18,407 nucleotides of DNA from an uncultured Muribaculum sp. (GTDB taxonomy: Bacteria; Bacteroidota; Bacteroidia; Bacteroidales; Muribaculaceae): positions 1 through 18,407 of the forward strand of contig CAJTSK010000041.1 of the NCBI GenBank assembly GCA_910578835.1, written 5' to 3'. Below the pieces are notes generated by a model, which was not told where the DNA came from, searched no databases, and saw nothing but the letters and a program-made list of their open reading frames with translations. Below, one piece after another: positions 1-7,436 of the stretch (position 1 is the first letter of the stretch; every line of letters begins with the position of its first letter). Made by a program: the position numbers and the translations under genes.

Positions 1-94
1 CATCTTCCGTCTCTGTAATATCTACGCTTAAACACAGGATTTTTACTATGCGCCCTGACGGGTCAGCGAATTTTTCGGGGGCAGCGGTGATTCA

Positions 95-1540
95 TTACTT
101 TTTCACGGGACTTTCGTAGACAGGGAGGGCGAAGGTGAATTTGAGTCCGCCTGTCTCTGCGTTTTCTACCGTAATATTACCGCCCATTGCTGTTATTATG
201 CGCAATACGAGCGCAAGCCCGATGCCGGAGCCGCCGTTTTTACGCGAACGCCCACTGTCAACACGATAAAACAGGTCAAAAAGACGGCCGAGATGCTCCT
301 CGTCTACCCCTTTGCCATTGTCGGCAAACGTAAACAGGTGCATTCCATCAGCTTCCCCCAGCCAACGCAAGGTAATTTCAGTACCACCCGAATGTTTTGC
401 CGAATTATACACCAGATTGAGCAGGGTATTAGTGAGCAGCGACTCATGCCCGGCTACAAGACAGCCATCGGGCACATCATATTGAAATGTCATGCCATCG
501 GCAATATGACCCTGCGCTATATCCTCGGCGAGACGCGCTGCAAGCTGGCTGAAATCAACAGGGGCGCCACATGCAATCCTGCCATTTTCCTGAAGTCGCA
601 TCACCATGCCTATGTCATTGATAAGACTCGCAAGACGGTCGGCATTTTGCTGCACGCGCACCAAAAACCTATGACGCACATCATCGGGCATATTACCGTC
701 GTTTAACACCGTGTCGATATATCCCTTGATAATGCCTACCGGGGTGTTAAGCTCATGACTCACATTAATCCCTATCTGGCGTTCATGAAGCATCTTCTCC
801 TGCTCGGCATGAATCTTATCGCGATAGAGCGACAGAAGATTGCGCGACACATCGCCGAGCTCATCCTGTGAAAACTGCGATGAATCGATATCGTCGGGCA
901 GTTCATCGGCTGCTATCGCCTGGGCAAAATCTTTAAGGGCATAGACGTTGCGGCTCACAGCCCTCGACCCAAAATAAGCGATACCCGACGACACCATACC
1001 CAATATAATCACAGCAATCCATATCATCGGGTCGACGCTGAGAAAGTCAAGCACCTCCCCCTCATAGGGCAAACCGGCAAAAGAGTGGATGCGCCCGTCG
1101 CGACTCATCCGGGAACTAATCATGCTTTTCTTATTGTCATATGCCATATCTTGCACCGTGGCGTTACCACTTTGATTCCATAGCCGCTCAAGCTCAGGAT
1201 CGACAGAGCCGACGCTATCGCGTATCAGAATAGTCGCAGCGGGGTTGTCAGCCACCATTTCGCCACTGTCATCATACACGGTTATGCGCAGGGGGTCGAG
1301 CGCGGTATTGACCGTAAACATCATTATAAAGTCGACGGTGCTTTGCAGGTCGACACCGCGTTCATAGGCGTCAATAATCGTGTTGTTGACATTGAGCAAG
1401 CGGTTTTCAAGATTATCTTTCAACCGCTGCTTTTCGTGCATCACGAAATACGAAATCGTAATGCCGATGATAAGCCACATAAGCCCCACAAGCGGAAAAA
1501 ACAGCTTCCAGTGGAGCCGCATCATATGTCGTTTAGTCAT
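95..1540 (-). CDS. Membrane sensor histidine kinase
   Basis: Two-component sensor kinase of 481 residues that should autophosphorylate on His and pass the phosphate to a response regulator. Seen: membrane segments near residues 13-34 and 173-191 flank a periplasmic sensor of about 140 residues with no recognised ligand domain; a HAMP-like linker follows; the H-box SHELNTP has the phosphoacceptor His262; the ATPase part shows the N-box (Asn379), the DNGKG loop near 407 and the glycine-rich GGSGIGLAL near 436-444. I start at the ATG ending at 1540; an upstream in-frame ATG at 1663 would add 41 residues read through AT-rich DNA and a dispersed repeat, which looks non-coding. No response regulator lies in the window; it may sit beyond position 1. 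The signal is unknown. Confidence 0.9.
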   Translation of the reverse strand: MTKRHMMRLHWKLFFPLVGLMWLIIGITISYFVMHEKQRLKDNLENRLLNVNNTIIDAYERGVDLQSTVDFIMMFTVNTALDPLRITVYDDSGEMVADNPAATILIRDSVGSVDPELERLWNQSGNATVQDMAYDNKKSMISSRMSRDGRIHSFAGLPYEGEVLDFLSVDPMIWIAVIILGMVSSGIAYFGSRAVSRNVYALKDFAQAIAADELPDDIDSSQFSQDELGDVSRNLLSLYRDKIHAEQEKMLHERQIGINVSHELNTPVGIIKGYIDTVLNDGNMPDDVRHRFLVRVQQNADRLASLINDIGMVMRLQENGRIACGAPVDFSQLAARLAEDIAQGHIADGMTFQYDVPDGCLVAGHESLLTNTLLNLVYNSAKHSGGTEITLRWLGEADGMHLFTFADNGKGVDEEHLGRLFDLFYRVDSGRSRKNGGSGIGLALVLRIITAMGGNITVENAETGGLKFTFALPVYESPVKK

Positions 1541-1571
1541 TATCCGGTTTTTGTTTTTTACTATTTTAATA

Positions 1572-1579
1572 CAAAAATA
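1572..1579 (-). promoter_or_regulatory. Putative -7 promoter element for the histidine kinase
   Basis: On the minus strand this reads TATTTTTG, a match to the Bacteroidetes -7 consensus TAnnTTTG, about 30 bases before the chosen start codon. No good TTG-type -33 element is seen at the usual distance, so support is limited to this one element. Confidence 0.35.
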
Positions 1580-1629
1580 ACCAATTTTATCGATTTCGGT
1601 TCGACCTCTCCTACCGACATATGTATTTA

Positions 1630-1650
1630 AGAGCTTGTTTAATAATAAAT
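1630..1650. repeat. Dispersed 21-bp repeat, copy 1
   Basis: AT-rich 21-bp word beginning AGAGCTTGTTTAATA, identical to the word at 4103-4123. This copy lies upstream of the histidine kinase and just before the tRNA-Gln promoter. Its role is unknown; it shows no inverted-repeat structure by eye. Confidence 0.75.
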
Positions 1651-1681
1651 GTCTAACAAACATTCAAAAATAGCTCATAGA

Positions 1682-1713
1682 CTTGCAAACTTCAAAAAAA
1701 CTGCTTACCTTTG
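1682..1713 (+). promoter_or_regulatory. Promoter of tRNA-Gln
   Basis: CTTG at 1682-1685, then 20 bases, then TACCTTTG at 1706-1713. This matches the Bacteroidetes sigma-ABfr type promoter (TTTG, 19-21 bases, TAnnTTTG). Transcription would begin near 1720, about 30 bases before the tRNA. Confidence 0.7.
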
Positions 1714-1749
1714 CACAACTTTAGAGCGCAAGCCCTGAGTGACAAGGAT

Positions 1750-1820
1750 TGTCTTATGGTGTAATGGTAGCACTGCAGTTTTTGGTTCTGCCTGTCTAGG
1801 TTCGAATCCTGGTAAGACAA
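1750..1820 (+). tRNA. tRNA-Gln (anticodon TTG)
   Basis: Cloverleaf of 71 bases. The acceptor stem TGTCTTA (1750-1756) pairs with TAAGACA (1813-1819), with A1820 as discriminator. The anticodon stem GCAGT/TCTGC encloses a 7-base loop with TTG at 1782-1784; the last stem pair is T-T, a mismatch. The T arm CTAGG/CCTGG encloses TTCGAAT. The U1-A72 first pair is typical of bacterial glutamine tRNAs. CCA is not encoded. It is a single-gene unit with its own promoter and terminator. Confidence 0.95.
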
Positions 1821-1825
1821 CGCAA

Positions 1826-1868
1826 CGCAAGGAGTCAAGCATCACGCTTGATTCCTTGCGCTGTTTTT
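1826..1868 (+). terminator. Intrinsic terminator of tRNA-Gln
   Basis: A 15-bp stem (1826-1840 with 1846-1860, one G-T wobble) around the loop ATCAC, followed by CTGTTTTT. It starts six bases after the tRNA. Confidence 0.85.
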
Positions 1869-1939
1869 ATACCCCTCCTTCACGCGCGACATTCATCTCT
1901 TTTTAGACGGGTAAATTACTATAATTGGATTATTTATAA

Positions 1940-1947
1940 TATCTTTG
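1940..1947 (+). promoter_or_regulatory. Putative -7 element of the GH97 gene
   Basis: TATCTTTG fits TAnnTTTG and lies 37 bases before the ATG. No convincing -33 element is seen about 20 bases upstream, so this promoter may need an activator. Confidence 0.5.
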
Positions 1948-1984
1948 TAAAACTTACTTCCAAACACATATATAACCAATTATT

Positions 1985-4093
1985 ATGAAAAAGATAGTTT
2001 TAAATCTTATTGCGTGTGCCGTGGCATTTCCGTCATTTGCCACAGAGACGCTGACTTCGCCCGACGGCAACATTAAGTTAACCTTCGATCTCACAAAAGC
2101 AGGAGTACCGGAATACACGGTCCAATACCACGGAAAGCCGGTGATACTCCCCTCGACACTCGGTTTTGAAATCAAGGACGAAGCACCCCTCACCTCGGGC
2201 TTTAAACAGGGAAAACCAGTGTTTACATCGGTTGATGAGACATGGGCTCCCGTATGGGGAGAAAACGACTCCATCGTCAACAAGTACAATCAGATGACCG
2301 TGCCCCTGACCCAGAAAGCCGATGGCATGACCCGAAAGATGAACATCGTGTTTCGCGCCTACGATGACGGCATAGGATTTCGCTACGAGTTTCCAGCCCA
2401 GAAGTGGAAAGGATTTACCATCGCCGACGAGGCGTCACAGATGGCAATGACGGGCGACCACACCGCATGGTGGATACCCGGCGATTATGACACCCAGGAA
2501 TACAAATACACCCGCTCGCGCCTGAGCGAAATACGCGCAACTTCGGAGGGCGCACGCATGCACAACCTGTCACAGACAGGATTTTCACCAACAGGAGTGC
2601 AGACATCACTAATGCTCAAGACCGACGACGGGCTGTATATCAACCTCCACGAGGCAGCACTAATCGACTATCCCGCGATGCACCTCAACCTTGACGATAC
2701 CAACATGGTGTTTACCTCATGGCTTACCCCCGACATCAACGGCGACAAGGCGGTGGTGACCACTCCCTTCAAGACCCCCTGGCGCACGGTGATGGTGAGC
2801 GACAAGGCTACCGACATACTCGCGTCAGACCTCATCCTTAACCTCAACGACCCGTGTGTACTCGATGACACATCATGGATTCACCCCACAAAATACATGG
2901 GTGTATGGTGGGAGATGATCACCAATAAAAGTTCATGGGCATATTGCGACGCCGAAAACTTCGACCTCGCCACATTTGACTATTCAAAGGCAACGCCCAA
3001 CAACCGCCATGGCGCAAACAACGACAATGTGCGCCGCTACATCGATTTTGCCGCAGAAGCGGGCATGGACCAGCTGCTTATCGAAGGCTGGAACATAGGT
3101 TGGGAAGACTGGTCAGGAAAAGAGAAGGAGTATGTATTTGACTTCCTCACCCCCTACCCCGACTTTGACATCGCCGCCCTCAACGACTACGCCAAGTCAA
3201 AAGGCATCAAGCTCATGATGCACCACGAGACATCAGGTTCCATTCCGAATTACGAGAAATATATCGACCGCGCCTACGACCTGATGAACCATTACGGCTA
3301 TGACGCCGTGAAAAGCGGATATGTAGGCAATATCCTTCCCAAGGGAGAAAACCACTACAATCAGAAATCGGTGCGCCACTATCTCGAATGTGTGAAAAAA
3401 GCCGCCGACAAGCATATCATGGTCAATGGTCATGAGGCTGTGCGCCCGACAGGTCTATGCCGCACCTATCCCAATCTCGTCGGCAACGAGAGCGCGTGTG
3501 GCACAGAATATCAGTCATTTGGCGGACTGCCGACAGCCCATGTCACTATCCTCCCCTTCACACGCCTTCAGGGCGGTCCGATGGACTACACACCCGGTAT
3601 ATTCCGCATGAACCTCAGCGAATTTGCCCCCGGCAACACCTCTCACGTCAATTCCACCGTGGCAAACCAGCTTGCACTTTACCTCACCATGTATTCTCCG
3701 CTGCAGATGGCGGCAGACTTCCCTGAACACTATGCCGAGAAAGCCGATGCATTCCAGTTTATAAAGGATGTACCTGTCGACTGGAGCAAGAGCGTATATA
3801 TTGACGCCGAGCCGGGCGAATTTATCGTTGTTGCGCGTAAAGACAAGAAAAGCGACGACTGGTATGTAGGCGGTGTAAACGCTGAAGATTCACGCGAGTT
3901 TACGCTCAACCTTGATTTTCTTGATCCGTCCAAGACCTATGAGGCTACCATATACAGCGACACCGACGACGCCCACTATCTCACCAATCCGGAGTCATAT
4001 CAGATTACACGCCGCAAAGCCGGCGCGTCATCAGTGATGAAGCTACATATGGCACCGGGCGGAGGTTTCGCCATATCGCTGAAAGAGATTTAG
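1985..4093 (+). CDS. GH97 inverting alpha-glucosidase, SusB-like
   Basis: Family 97 glycoside hydrolase of 702 residues, close to SusB (about 738), releasing glucose from starch-type oligosaccharides in the periplasm. A Sec signal peptide occupies about residues 1-19 (cleavage near SFA-T). Order follows the family: N-terminal beta-sandwich, central (beta/alpha)8 barrel, C-terminal beta domain. Three glutamates, Glu415 (HHETSG), Glu484 (HEAVRPTG) and Glu508 (GTEYQSF), keep the spacing of SusB Glu439, Glu508 and Glu532, which serve calcium binding and the general base and acid; Glu172 may match the fourth. This marks the inverting, Ca-dependent subgroup rather than the retaining galactosidases with an Asp nucleophile. 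No susC/susD or regulator adjoins it, so it appears monocistronic. Exact substrate is inferred from the subgroup only. Confidence 0.93.
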   Translation: MKKIVLNLIACAVAFPSFATETLTSPDGNIKLTFDLTKAGVPEYTVQYHGKPVILPSTLGFEIKDEAPLTSGFKQGKPVFTSVDETWAPVWGENDSIVNKYNQMTVPLTQKADGMTRKMNIVFRAYDDGIGFRYEFPAQKWKGFTIADEASQMAMTGDHTAWWIPGDYDTQEYKYTRSRLSEIRATSEGARMHNLSQTGFSPTGVQTSLMLKTDDGLYINLHEAALIDYPAMHLNLDDTNMVFTSWLTPDINGDKAVVTTPFKTPWRTVMVSDKATDILASDLILNLNDPCVLDDTSWIHPTKYMGVWWEMITNKSSWAYCDAENFDLATFDYSKATPNNRHGANNDNVRRYIDFAAEAGMDQLLIEGWNIGWEDWSGKEKEYVFDFLTPYPDFDIAALNDYAKSKGIKLMMHHETSGSIPNYEKYIDRAYDLMNHYGYDAVKSGYVGNILPKGENHYNQKSVRHYLECVKKAADKHIMVNGHEAVRPTGLCRTYPNLVGNESACGTEYQSFGGLPTAHVTILPFTRLQGGPMDYTPGIFRMNLSEFAPGNTSHVNSTVANQLALYLTMYSPLQMAADFPEHYAEKADAFQFIKDVPVDWSKSVYIDAEPGEFIVVARKDKKSDDWYVGGVNAEDSREFTLNLDFLDPSKTYEATIYSDTDDAHYLTNPESYQITRRKAGASSVMKLHMAPGGGFAISLKEI

Positions 4094-4123
4094 AGCTTGT
4101 TTAGAGCTTGTTTAATAATAAAT
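4091..4123 (+). repeat. Tandem 11-bp duplication plus dispersed repeat, copy 2
   Basis: TAGAGCTTGTT occurs twice in tandem (4091-4101 and 4102-4112) and runs into TAATAATAAAT. The first copy contains the TAG stop codon of the GH97 gene. Positions 4103-4123 are identical over 21 bp to 1630-1650. Confidence 0.75.
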
Positions 4124-4130
4124 ATTACCA

Positions 4131-4180
4131 TAAAAAAAACAGACAGGGCGTATCGGCCGATATACCCTGTCTGTTTCATT
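4131..4180. terminator. Bidirectional terminator between GH97 and the YczE-like gene
   Basis: Near-perfect palindrome 4137-4176 with outer 12-bp arms (AAACAGACAGGG and its complement) and an inner GTATCGG/CCGATAT part interrupted by one mismatch. An A-run at 4132-4139 gives a strong T-tract for the minus-strand gene; GTTTCATTT serves the plus strand. It sits between two convergent genes. Confidence 0.85.
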
Positions 4181-4193
4181 TAGTAATATCTGT

Positions 4194-4952
4194 CTATTGA
4201 TTTCTATTATGGATATAGCGTGCAAGTCCGTAGAGATAGCGGCGGAATCCGGGACGATAGCCAAGCAGGCGGTCAAACCATCCCATACGAGGATTTAGCA
4301 GCTTCACGATATAGCCCACATAAAACATGGCAAACAGTGTGCCGATGCCGATAATATTCCATTGCCACGCACCCCAGAAATAGTAGCAGCTCGATATGGC
4401 AAGCGCCACAAGAGTCACATCAACCACAATCTTGACCTTTGGAAACTGGCGTCCCGTAACACGGCTTATCGCAACAGGGAATCCCTCGCCGGGCATAGTG
4501 ATAGAGCCGCAGCGCACCTCAAGGGCAATACCCACGCCCATCACCGTACATCCCGCAAACTGCACCATCATCTGCACAGGCAGAGTGTCACACACCAGCG
4601 AGGAGGTGATATACATGTTGACATCAATCAGAGCGCCAAACACAAACCCGATAAGCAGCTGAAACAGCTGTACCGGCTCAAAGCGGCGACGCAATACCAA
4701 TATCTGCCCCACGACAAGTATCATGTTCATGATATTAGTATAGCCGCCTATGGTGAGCGACGGAGCGAGACCCTGCTGACCTGCGATGGAAAACGCCATC
4801 GGAATAGATGATATCACACTGCTTCCAAGATTGGAACGCACACACAAGGCAACACCGAGGGTCATCACGTATAACGACGCGAGGAGGAGTATGTGTTGCC
4901 AAGAAAATTGAATAAACTGAACTTTAGACGGTAGACTTACTGATTTTATCAT
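4194..4952 (-). CDS. YczE/DUF6198-like integral membrane protein
   Basis: Polytopic inner-membrane protein of 252 residues with about six hydrophobic segments by eye (near residues 20-37, 66-87, 95-113, 124-144, 173-192 and 197-217). The first segment followed by VRSNLGSSVISSIP and the later GSITMPGEGFPVA are typical of the YczE/DUF6198 family as I remember it, whose transported substrate is not established. Two ATGs are possible, at 4958 and 4952; AGAAAGGAAG lies 2 bases before the first and 8 before the second, so I choose the second. Flanked by its own promoter element and a strong terminator, it looks monocistronic. The C-terminal tail is basic and probably cytoplasmic. Family assignment fairly sure, function unknown. 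Confidence 0.8.
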   Translation of the reverse strand: MIKSVSLPSKVQFIQFSWQHILLLASLYVMTLGVALCVRSNLGSSVISSIPMAFSIAGQQGLAPSLTIGGYTNIMNMILVVGQILVLRRRFEPVQLFQLLIGFVFGALIDVNMYITSSLVCDTLPVQMMVQFAGCTVMGVGIALEVRCGSITMPGEGFPVAISRVTGRQFPKVKIVVDVTLVALAISSCYYFWGAWQWNIIGIGTLFAMFYVGYIVKLLNPRMGWFDRLLGYRPGFRRYLYGLARYIHNRNQ

Positions 4953-4974
4953 TAACATACTTCCTTTCTGAGTG

Positions 4975-4982
4975 CAAAATTA
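4975..4982 (-). promoter_or_regulatory. Putative -7 element of the YczE-like gene
   Basis: Reads TAATTTTG on the minus strand, matching TAnnTTTG, 22 bases before the chosen ATG. A -33 element at the usual spacing is not evident. Confidence 0.5.
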
Positions 4983-5162
4983 ATAAAAATATATCAACCC
5001 GCGATAACCGGTCAGGGCTTCCCGACTGCCACACCGCTCCGGCAAAGTCACCAAGTCAAGGAGTACCATAATACCCGAAATGCCCTATATTTTGGAATAT
5101 TCTACATATGGATATTGCACCATCCTGCATTTTTGTCTAATTTTATCGAAATTTACCTGACA

Positions 5163-5840
5163 ATGAAAAAGTATCTGTTAATCGTCTCCGTTGCCTTAGC
5201 CGCCCTCTGCGGTTCGGCAGCAAAACCTTACAAGGTATCTATACTTGGCGACTCCTACTCCACGTTTGAGCGCCATGTGCAACCCGACACCAACTACGTG
5301 TGGTATTTCGACGGTGAGAATAAGCCCGAACGCACCGATGTAAACGCACTCGGCGACACCTGGTGGAGCCAATTTATCCACGATACAGGGTTTGAGCTTG
5401 TTAAAAACAACTCCTTCTCAGGGTCGACCATATGTCACACAGGCTACAACGGTGAAGACTATTCGGGACGGTCGTTTATCACCCGCATGCACTATCTTGG
5501 CAACCCCGATATAATCCTCGTGTTTGGCGCGACCAACGACCTATGGGCAAATGTGCCGCTTGAAGCCGACAGCACATTGACCGACCCGCTATACGCATTC
5601 CGTCCGGCAATGAAAGAACTCGTAACCGGGCTACCCGCACTCTATCCGGGGGCGAAGATTTACTTCATGCTCAACGACGAGATTGGCGGTGACGTGCGCG
5701 ACATAATAATCGAGGAATGTGACAGGCAACGTATCCCGGTGCTCCGTCTCGAATCAATCGACAAGCGCATGGGTCACCCATCCAAGGCAGGCATGGCTGA
5801 AATCAACCGTCAGCTAAAAGAGTTTTTACGAATCGAATAA
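5163..5840 (+). CDS. Secreted SGNH/GDSL-family hydrolase
   Basis: Predicted esterase or deacetylase of 225 residues, exported through a signal peptide of about 20 residues (MKKYLLIVSV start, cleavage near GSAA-K). SGNH blocks seen: GDSYS with nucleophile Ser31; NNSFSGS near 82-88; GATND at 122-126 with the oxyanion Asn125; and GHPS with catalytic His205. The aspartate normally three residues before that histidine is absent (Arg202); Asp200 may substitute. An upstream in-frame ATG at 5115 would put 16 residues ahead of the signal peptide, so the ATG at 5163 is preferred. The gene ends 30 bases before the next same-strand gene and probably forms an operon with it. Substrate unknown; carbohydrate ester is only a guess from the family. 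Confidence 0.87.
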   Translation: MKKYLLIVSVALAALCGSAAKPYKVSILGDSYSTFERHVQPDTNYVWYFDGENKPERTDVNALGDTWWSQFIHDTGFELVKNNSFSGSTICHTGYNGEDYSGRSFITRMHYLGNPDIILVFGATNDLWANVPLEADSTLTDPLYAFRPAMKELVTGLPALYPGAKIYFMLNDEIGGDVRDIIIEECDRQRIPVLRLESIDKRMGHPSKAGMAEINRQLKEFLRIE

Positions 5841-5870
5841 GTACAATATTAATCAACTCATCATACAAAT

Positions 5871-6608
5871 ATGAAAAAGAGATTCATGGCAATCATTGCC
5901 GGCATAGCCATGCTGGCTGCTCCCGTAGTCACATCGGCACAGACTCTCATCGACTATGGCACACCGAAAAAAGTAATCCAGGCAGGATTACGAGTAGGAT
6001 TCAACACATCTAACCTCACGACCAACTATGACGAGGCATTTCCCGAAATAGCATGGAATCATACACAATGGAAACAAGGCTTCACCATAGGCGCTGCTGT
6101 CGACATCAACCTGAAAAATTACATTGCCATACAGTCAGGAGTGTACTTCAAGTCACGCAACAGCGATTTCCACTATCTTATTAATGAAAGTACCCTTCAG
6201 GCAATCGACGGACATTGGGGTGCATATTATTTCGAGATACCGTTGCTGTTGTCGTTCCGTCTCGGCGTCGCCGAGCTGGCACAAGCCCAGATTGACCTCG
6301 GACCCTACTTTGCAAGCGGTTTCGGAGGGAAATGCAAGTACACCCTTTTCCAGTCGGAATACACCCCCAACGGGCATGAAGTCGTGGCTTATGACAGCAA
6401 AGGCGACTATTTCGGCGACAAAGGCATAGCCAATCGCTTTGACTGGGGATTGAAATTCGGGCTCGGATTTCTGGTAATGGAACATTATTACATCGGTGCC
6501 CACTACAACTTCAGTTGCAAGAATATATTGAAGGAAGTGCCCGACGCCGCGAAACAGCCCAAAGGACACAACAAAGCTTGGACCTTTACACTCGGCTACA
6601 ACTTCTAA
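5871..6608 (+). CDS. Outer-membrane beta-barrel protein (PorT-like fold)
   Basis: 245-residue protein with a signal peptide of about 23 residues (hydrophobic IIAGIAMLAAPVV, cleavage near TSA-Q). The mature part alternates polar and hydrophobic residues in short strands such as AGLRVGFNTS, IAIQSGVYFKS and YIGAHYNFS, and ends in the aromatic LGYNF, the usual C-terminal signal of outer-membrane barrels. It resembles the Bacteroidetes outer membrane beta-barrel domain (PF13568), probably with eight strands. It follows the SGNH hydrolase closely, so the two may act at the envelope together, but no function can be given. Only a weak hairpin follows at 6613-6632. Confidence 0.85.
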   Translation: MKKRFMAIIAGIAMLAAPVVTSAQTLIDYGTPKKVIQAGLRVGFNTSNLTTNYDEAFPEIAWNHTQWKQGFTIGAAVDINLKNYIAIQSGVYFKSRNSDFHYLINESTLQAIDGHWGAYYFEIPLLLSFRLGVAELAQAQIDLGPYFASGFGGKCKYTLFQSEYTPNGHEVVAYDSKGDYFGDKGIANRFDWGLKFGLGFLVMEHYYIGAHYNFSCKNILKEVPDAAKQPKGHNKAWTFTLGYNF

Positions 6609-6612
6609 TCCA

Positions 6613-6632
6613 AGGTTGCGCTACGCGCCTTA
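6613..6632 (+). terminator. Weak terminator-like hairpin after the barrel gene
   Basis: AAGG..GCG pairs with CGC.CCTT around a 3-base loop, followed by the T-rich ACTATTTAATTTA. The stem is short and interrupted, so this is tentative. Confidence 0.3.
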
Positions 6633-6658
6633 CTATTTAATTTACAAGCCAATACAGA

Positions 6659-6678
6659 GGGCGAGTGGAAGCTCGCCC
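6659..6678. repeat. Left-edge GGGCGAG palindrome
   Basis: GGGCGAG and CTCGCCC separated by TGGAAG. It resembles the larger palindrome at the right edge of the cluster (7667-7700). The interior unit junctions keep only the right arm (CTCGCCCCTAC at 7079 and 7422). Confidence 0.7.
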
Positions 6679-6685
6679 ACCTACA

Positions 6686-7092
6686 GACCCTTTAGGAGCA
6701 TGAGGGTGTTGCAAAACTATGATTTAGCCCTCAACGTAGGGACATCGCTTTGCAACACCCTCTCTTACTGCTATGTGATACGGTCGGAAAACTGAAATCC
6801 GAGAACTCTTTTCCCGCAGGGAAAATCCCAATTTAGCCGGGGCGTTGAGCGTAGCTAAACCCCCGGACAGCATCATATAGGTTGATGTTTCCGACAGGAA
6901 TCATCTCAGGGCATGTTTGATGATTCCCTGAAGGGAAACATCGCTGCTGATACCCATTTACCGTAGGTTTCGCTACGCTCAACACTACGGCTAAACAAAG
7001 ATGTTTCCCTGACGGGAAACAATCCCACCACAATGTCTTACGCTTTGATTAACAACTCAATGCAGTGACGGAAGGAAGCTCGCCCCTACACA
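6686..7092. repeat. Repeat unit A (407 bp)
   Basis: Longest copy. It carries about 63 bp not present in units B and C, including a 14-bp arm at 6749-6762 that pairs with 6702-6715. H1 is at 6837-6866, the AATCATC/GATGATT hairpin at 6899-6925 and H3 at 6961-6990. Outside its extra segment it is about 90% or more identical to unit B by eye. Confidence 0.85.
6702..6762. repeat. 14-bp inverted repeat in unit A
   Basis: GAGGGTGTTGCAAA at 6702-6715 and its exact complement TTTGCAACACCCTC at 6749-6762, separated by 33 bases. The left arm is also present in units B and C, but the right arm is not. Confidence 0.85.
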
Positions 7093-7436
7093 GACCCTTT
7101 AGGAGCATGAGGGTGTTGCAAAACTATGATTGAAACTGAAATCCGAAAACTCTTTTCCCGCAGGGATAATCCAAATTTAGCCGGGGCGTTGAGCGTAGCG
7201 AAACCCCCGGACAGCATCGTATAGGTTAATGTTTCCGACAGGAATCATCCTAGCGCAAGATTGATGATTCCCTGAAGGGAAACATCGCTGCTGATGCCCA
7301 TCTACCGTAGGTTTCGCTACGCTCAACACTACGGCTAAACAAAGATGATTCCCTGAAGGGAAACAATCCCACCACAATGCCTTGCGCTTTGATTAACAAC
7401 CCAATGCCGTGGCGGAAAGAAGCTCGCCCCTACACA
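7093..7436. repeat. Repeat unit B (344 bp)
   Basis: Same order of hairpins as unit A without the extra 63 bp. It has the AATCATC/GATGATT hairpin at 7243-7269 and two copies of a 22-bp word starting GATGATTCCC at 7263 and 7344, exactly 81 bp apart. Confidence 0.85.

Noticed and set aside
1..94. Open minus-strand frame ending in KILCLSVDITETED that resembles the start of a small protein
   Set aside because: No start codon is found in the frame, and the residues do not match a receiver domain or any family I know. The piece is too short to call.
1541..1663. N-terminal extension of the histidine kinase from the ATG at 1663
   Set aside because: The added 41 residues run through AT-rich DNA, a promoter-like element and the dispersed repeat, and precede the normal short cytoplasmic start before membrane segment 1.
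5086..5110. TATATTTTG near 5090 as the SGNH hydrolase promoter
   Set aside because: The spacing between TA and TTTG does not fit TAnnTTTG and there is no -33 element.
6833..7377. Two near-identical 66-codon minus-strand reading frames (6833-7033 and 7177-7377) in repeat units A and B
   Set aside because: They lie across the hairpins, and most base differences between them change the amino acid. There is no credible ribosome site, and unit C breaks the frame. They look like a by-product of the repeated DNA.
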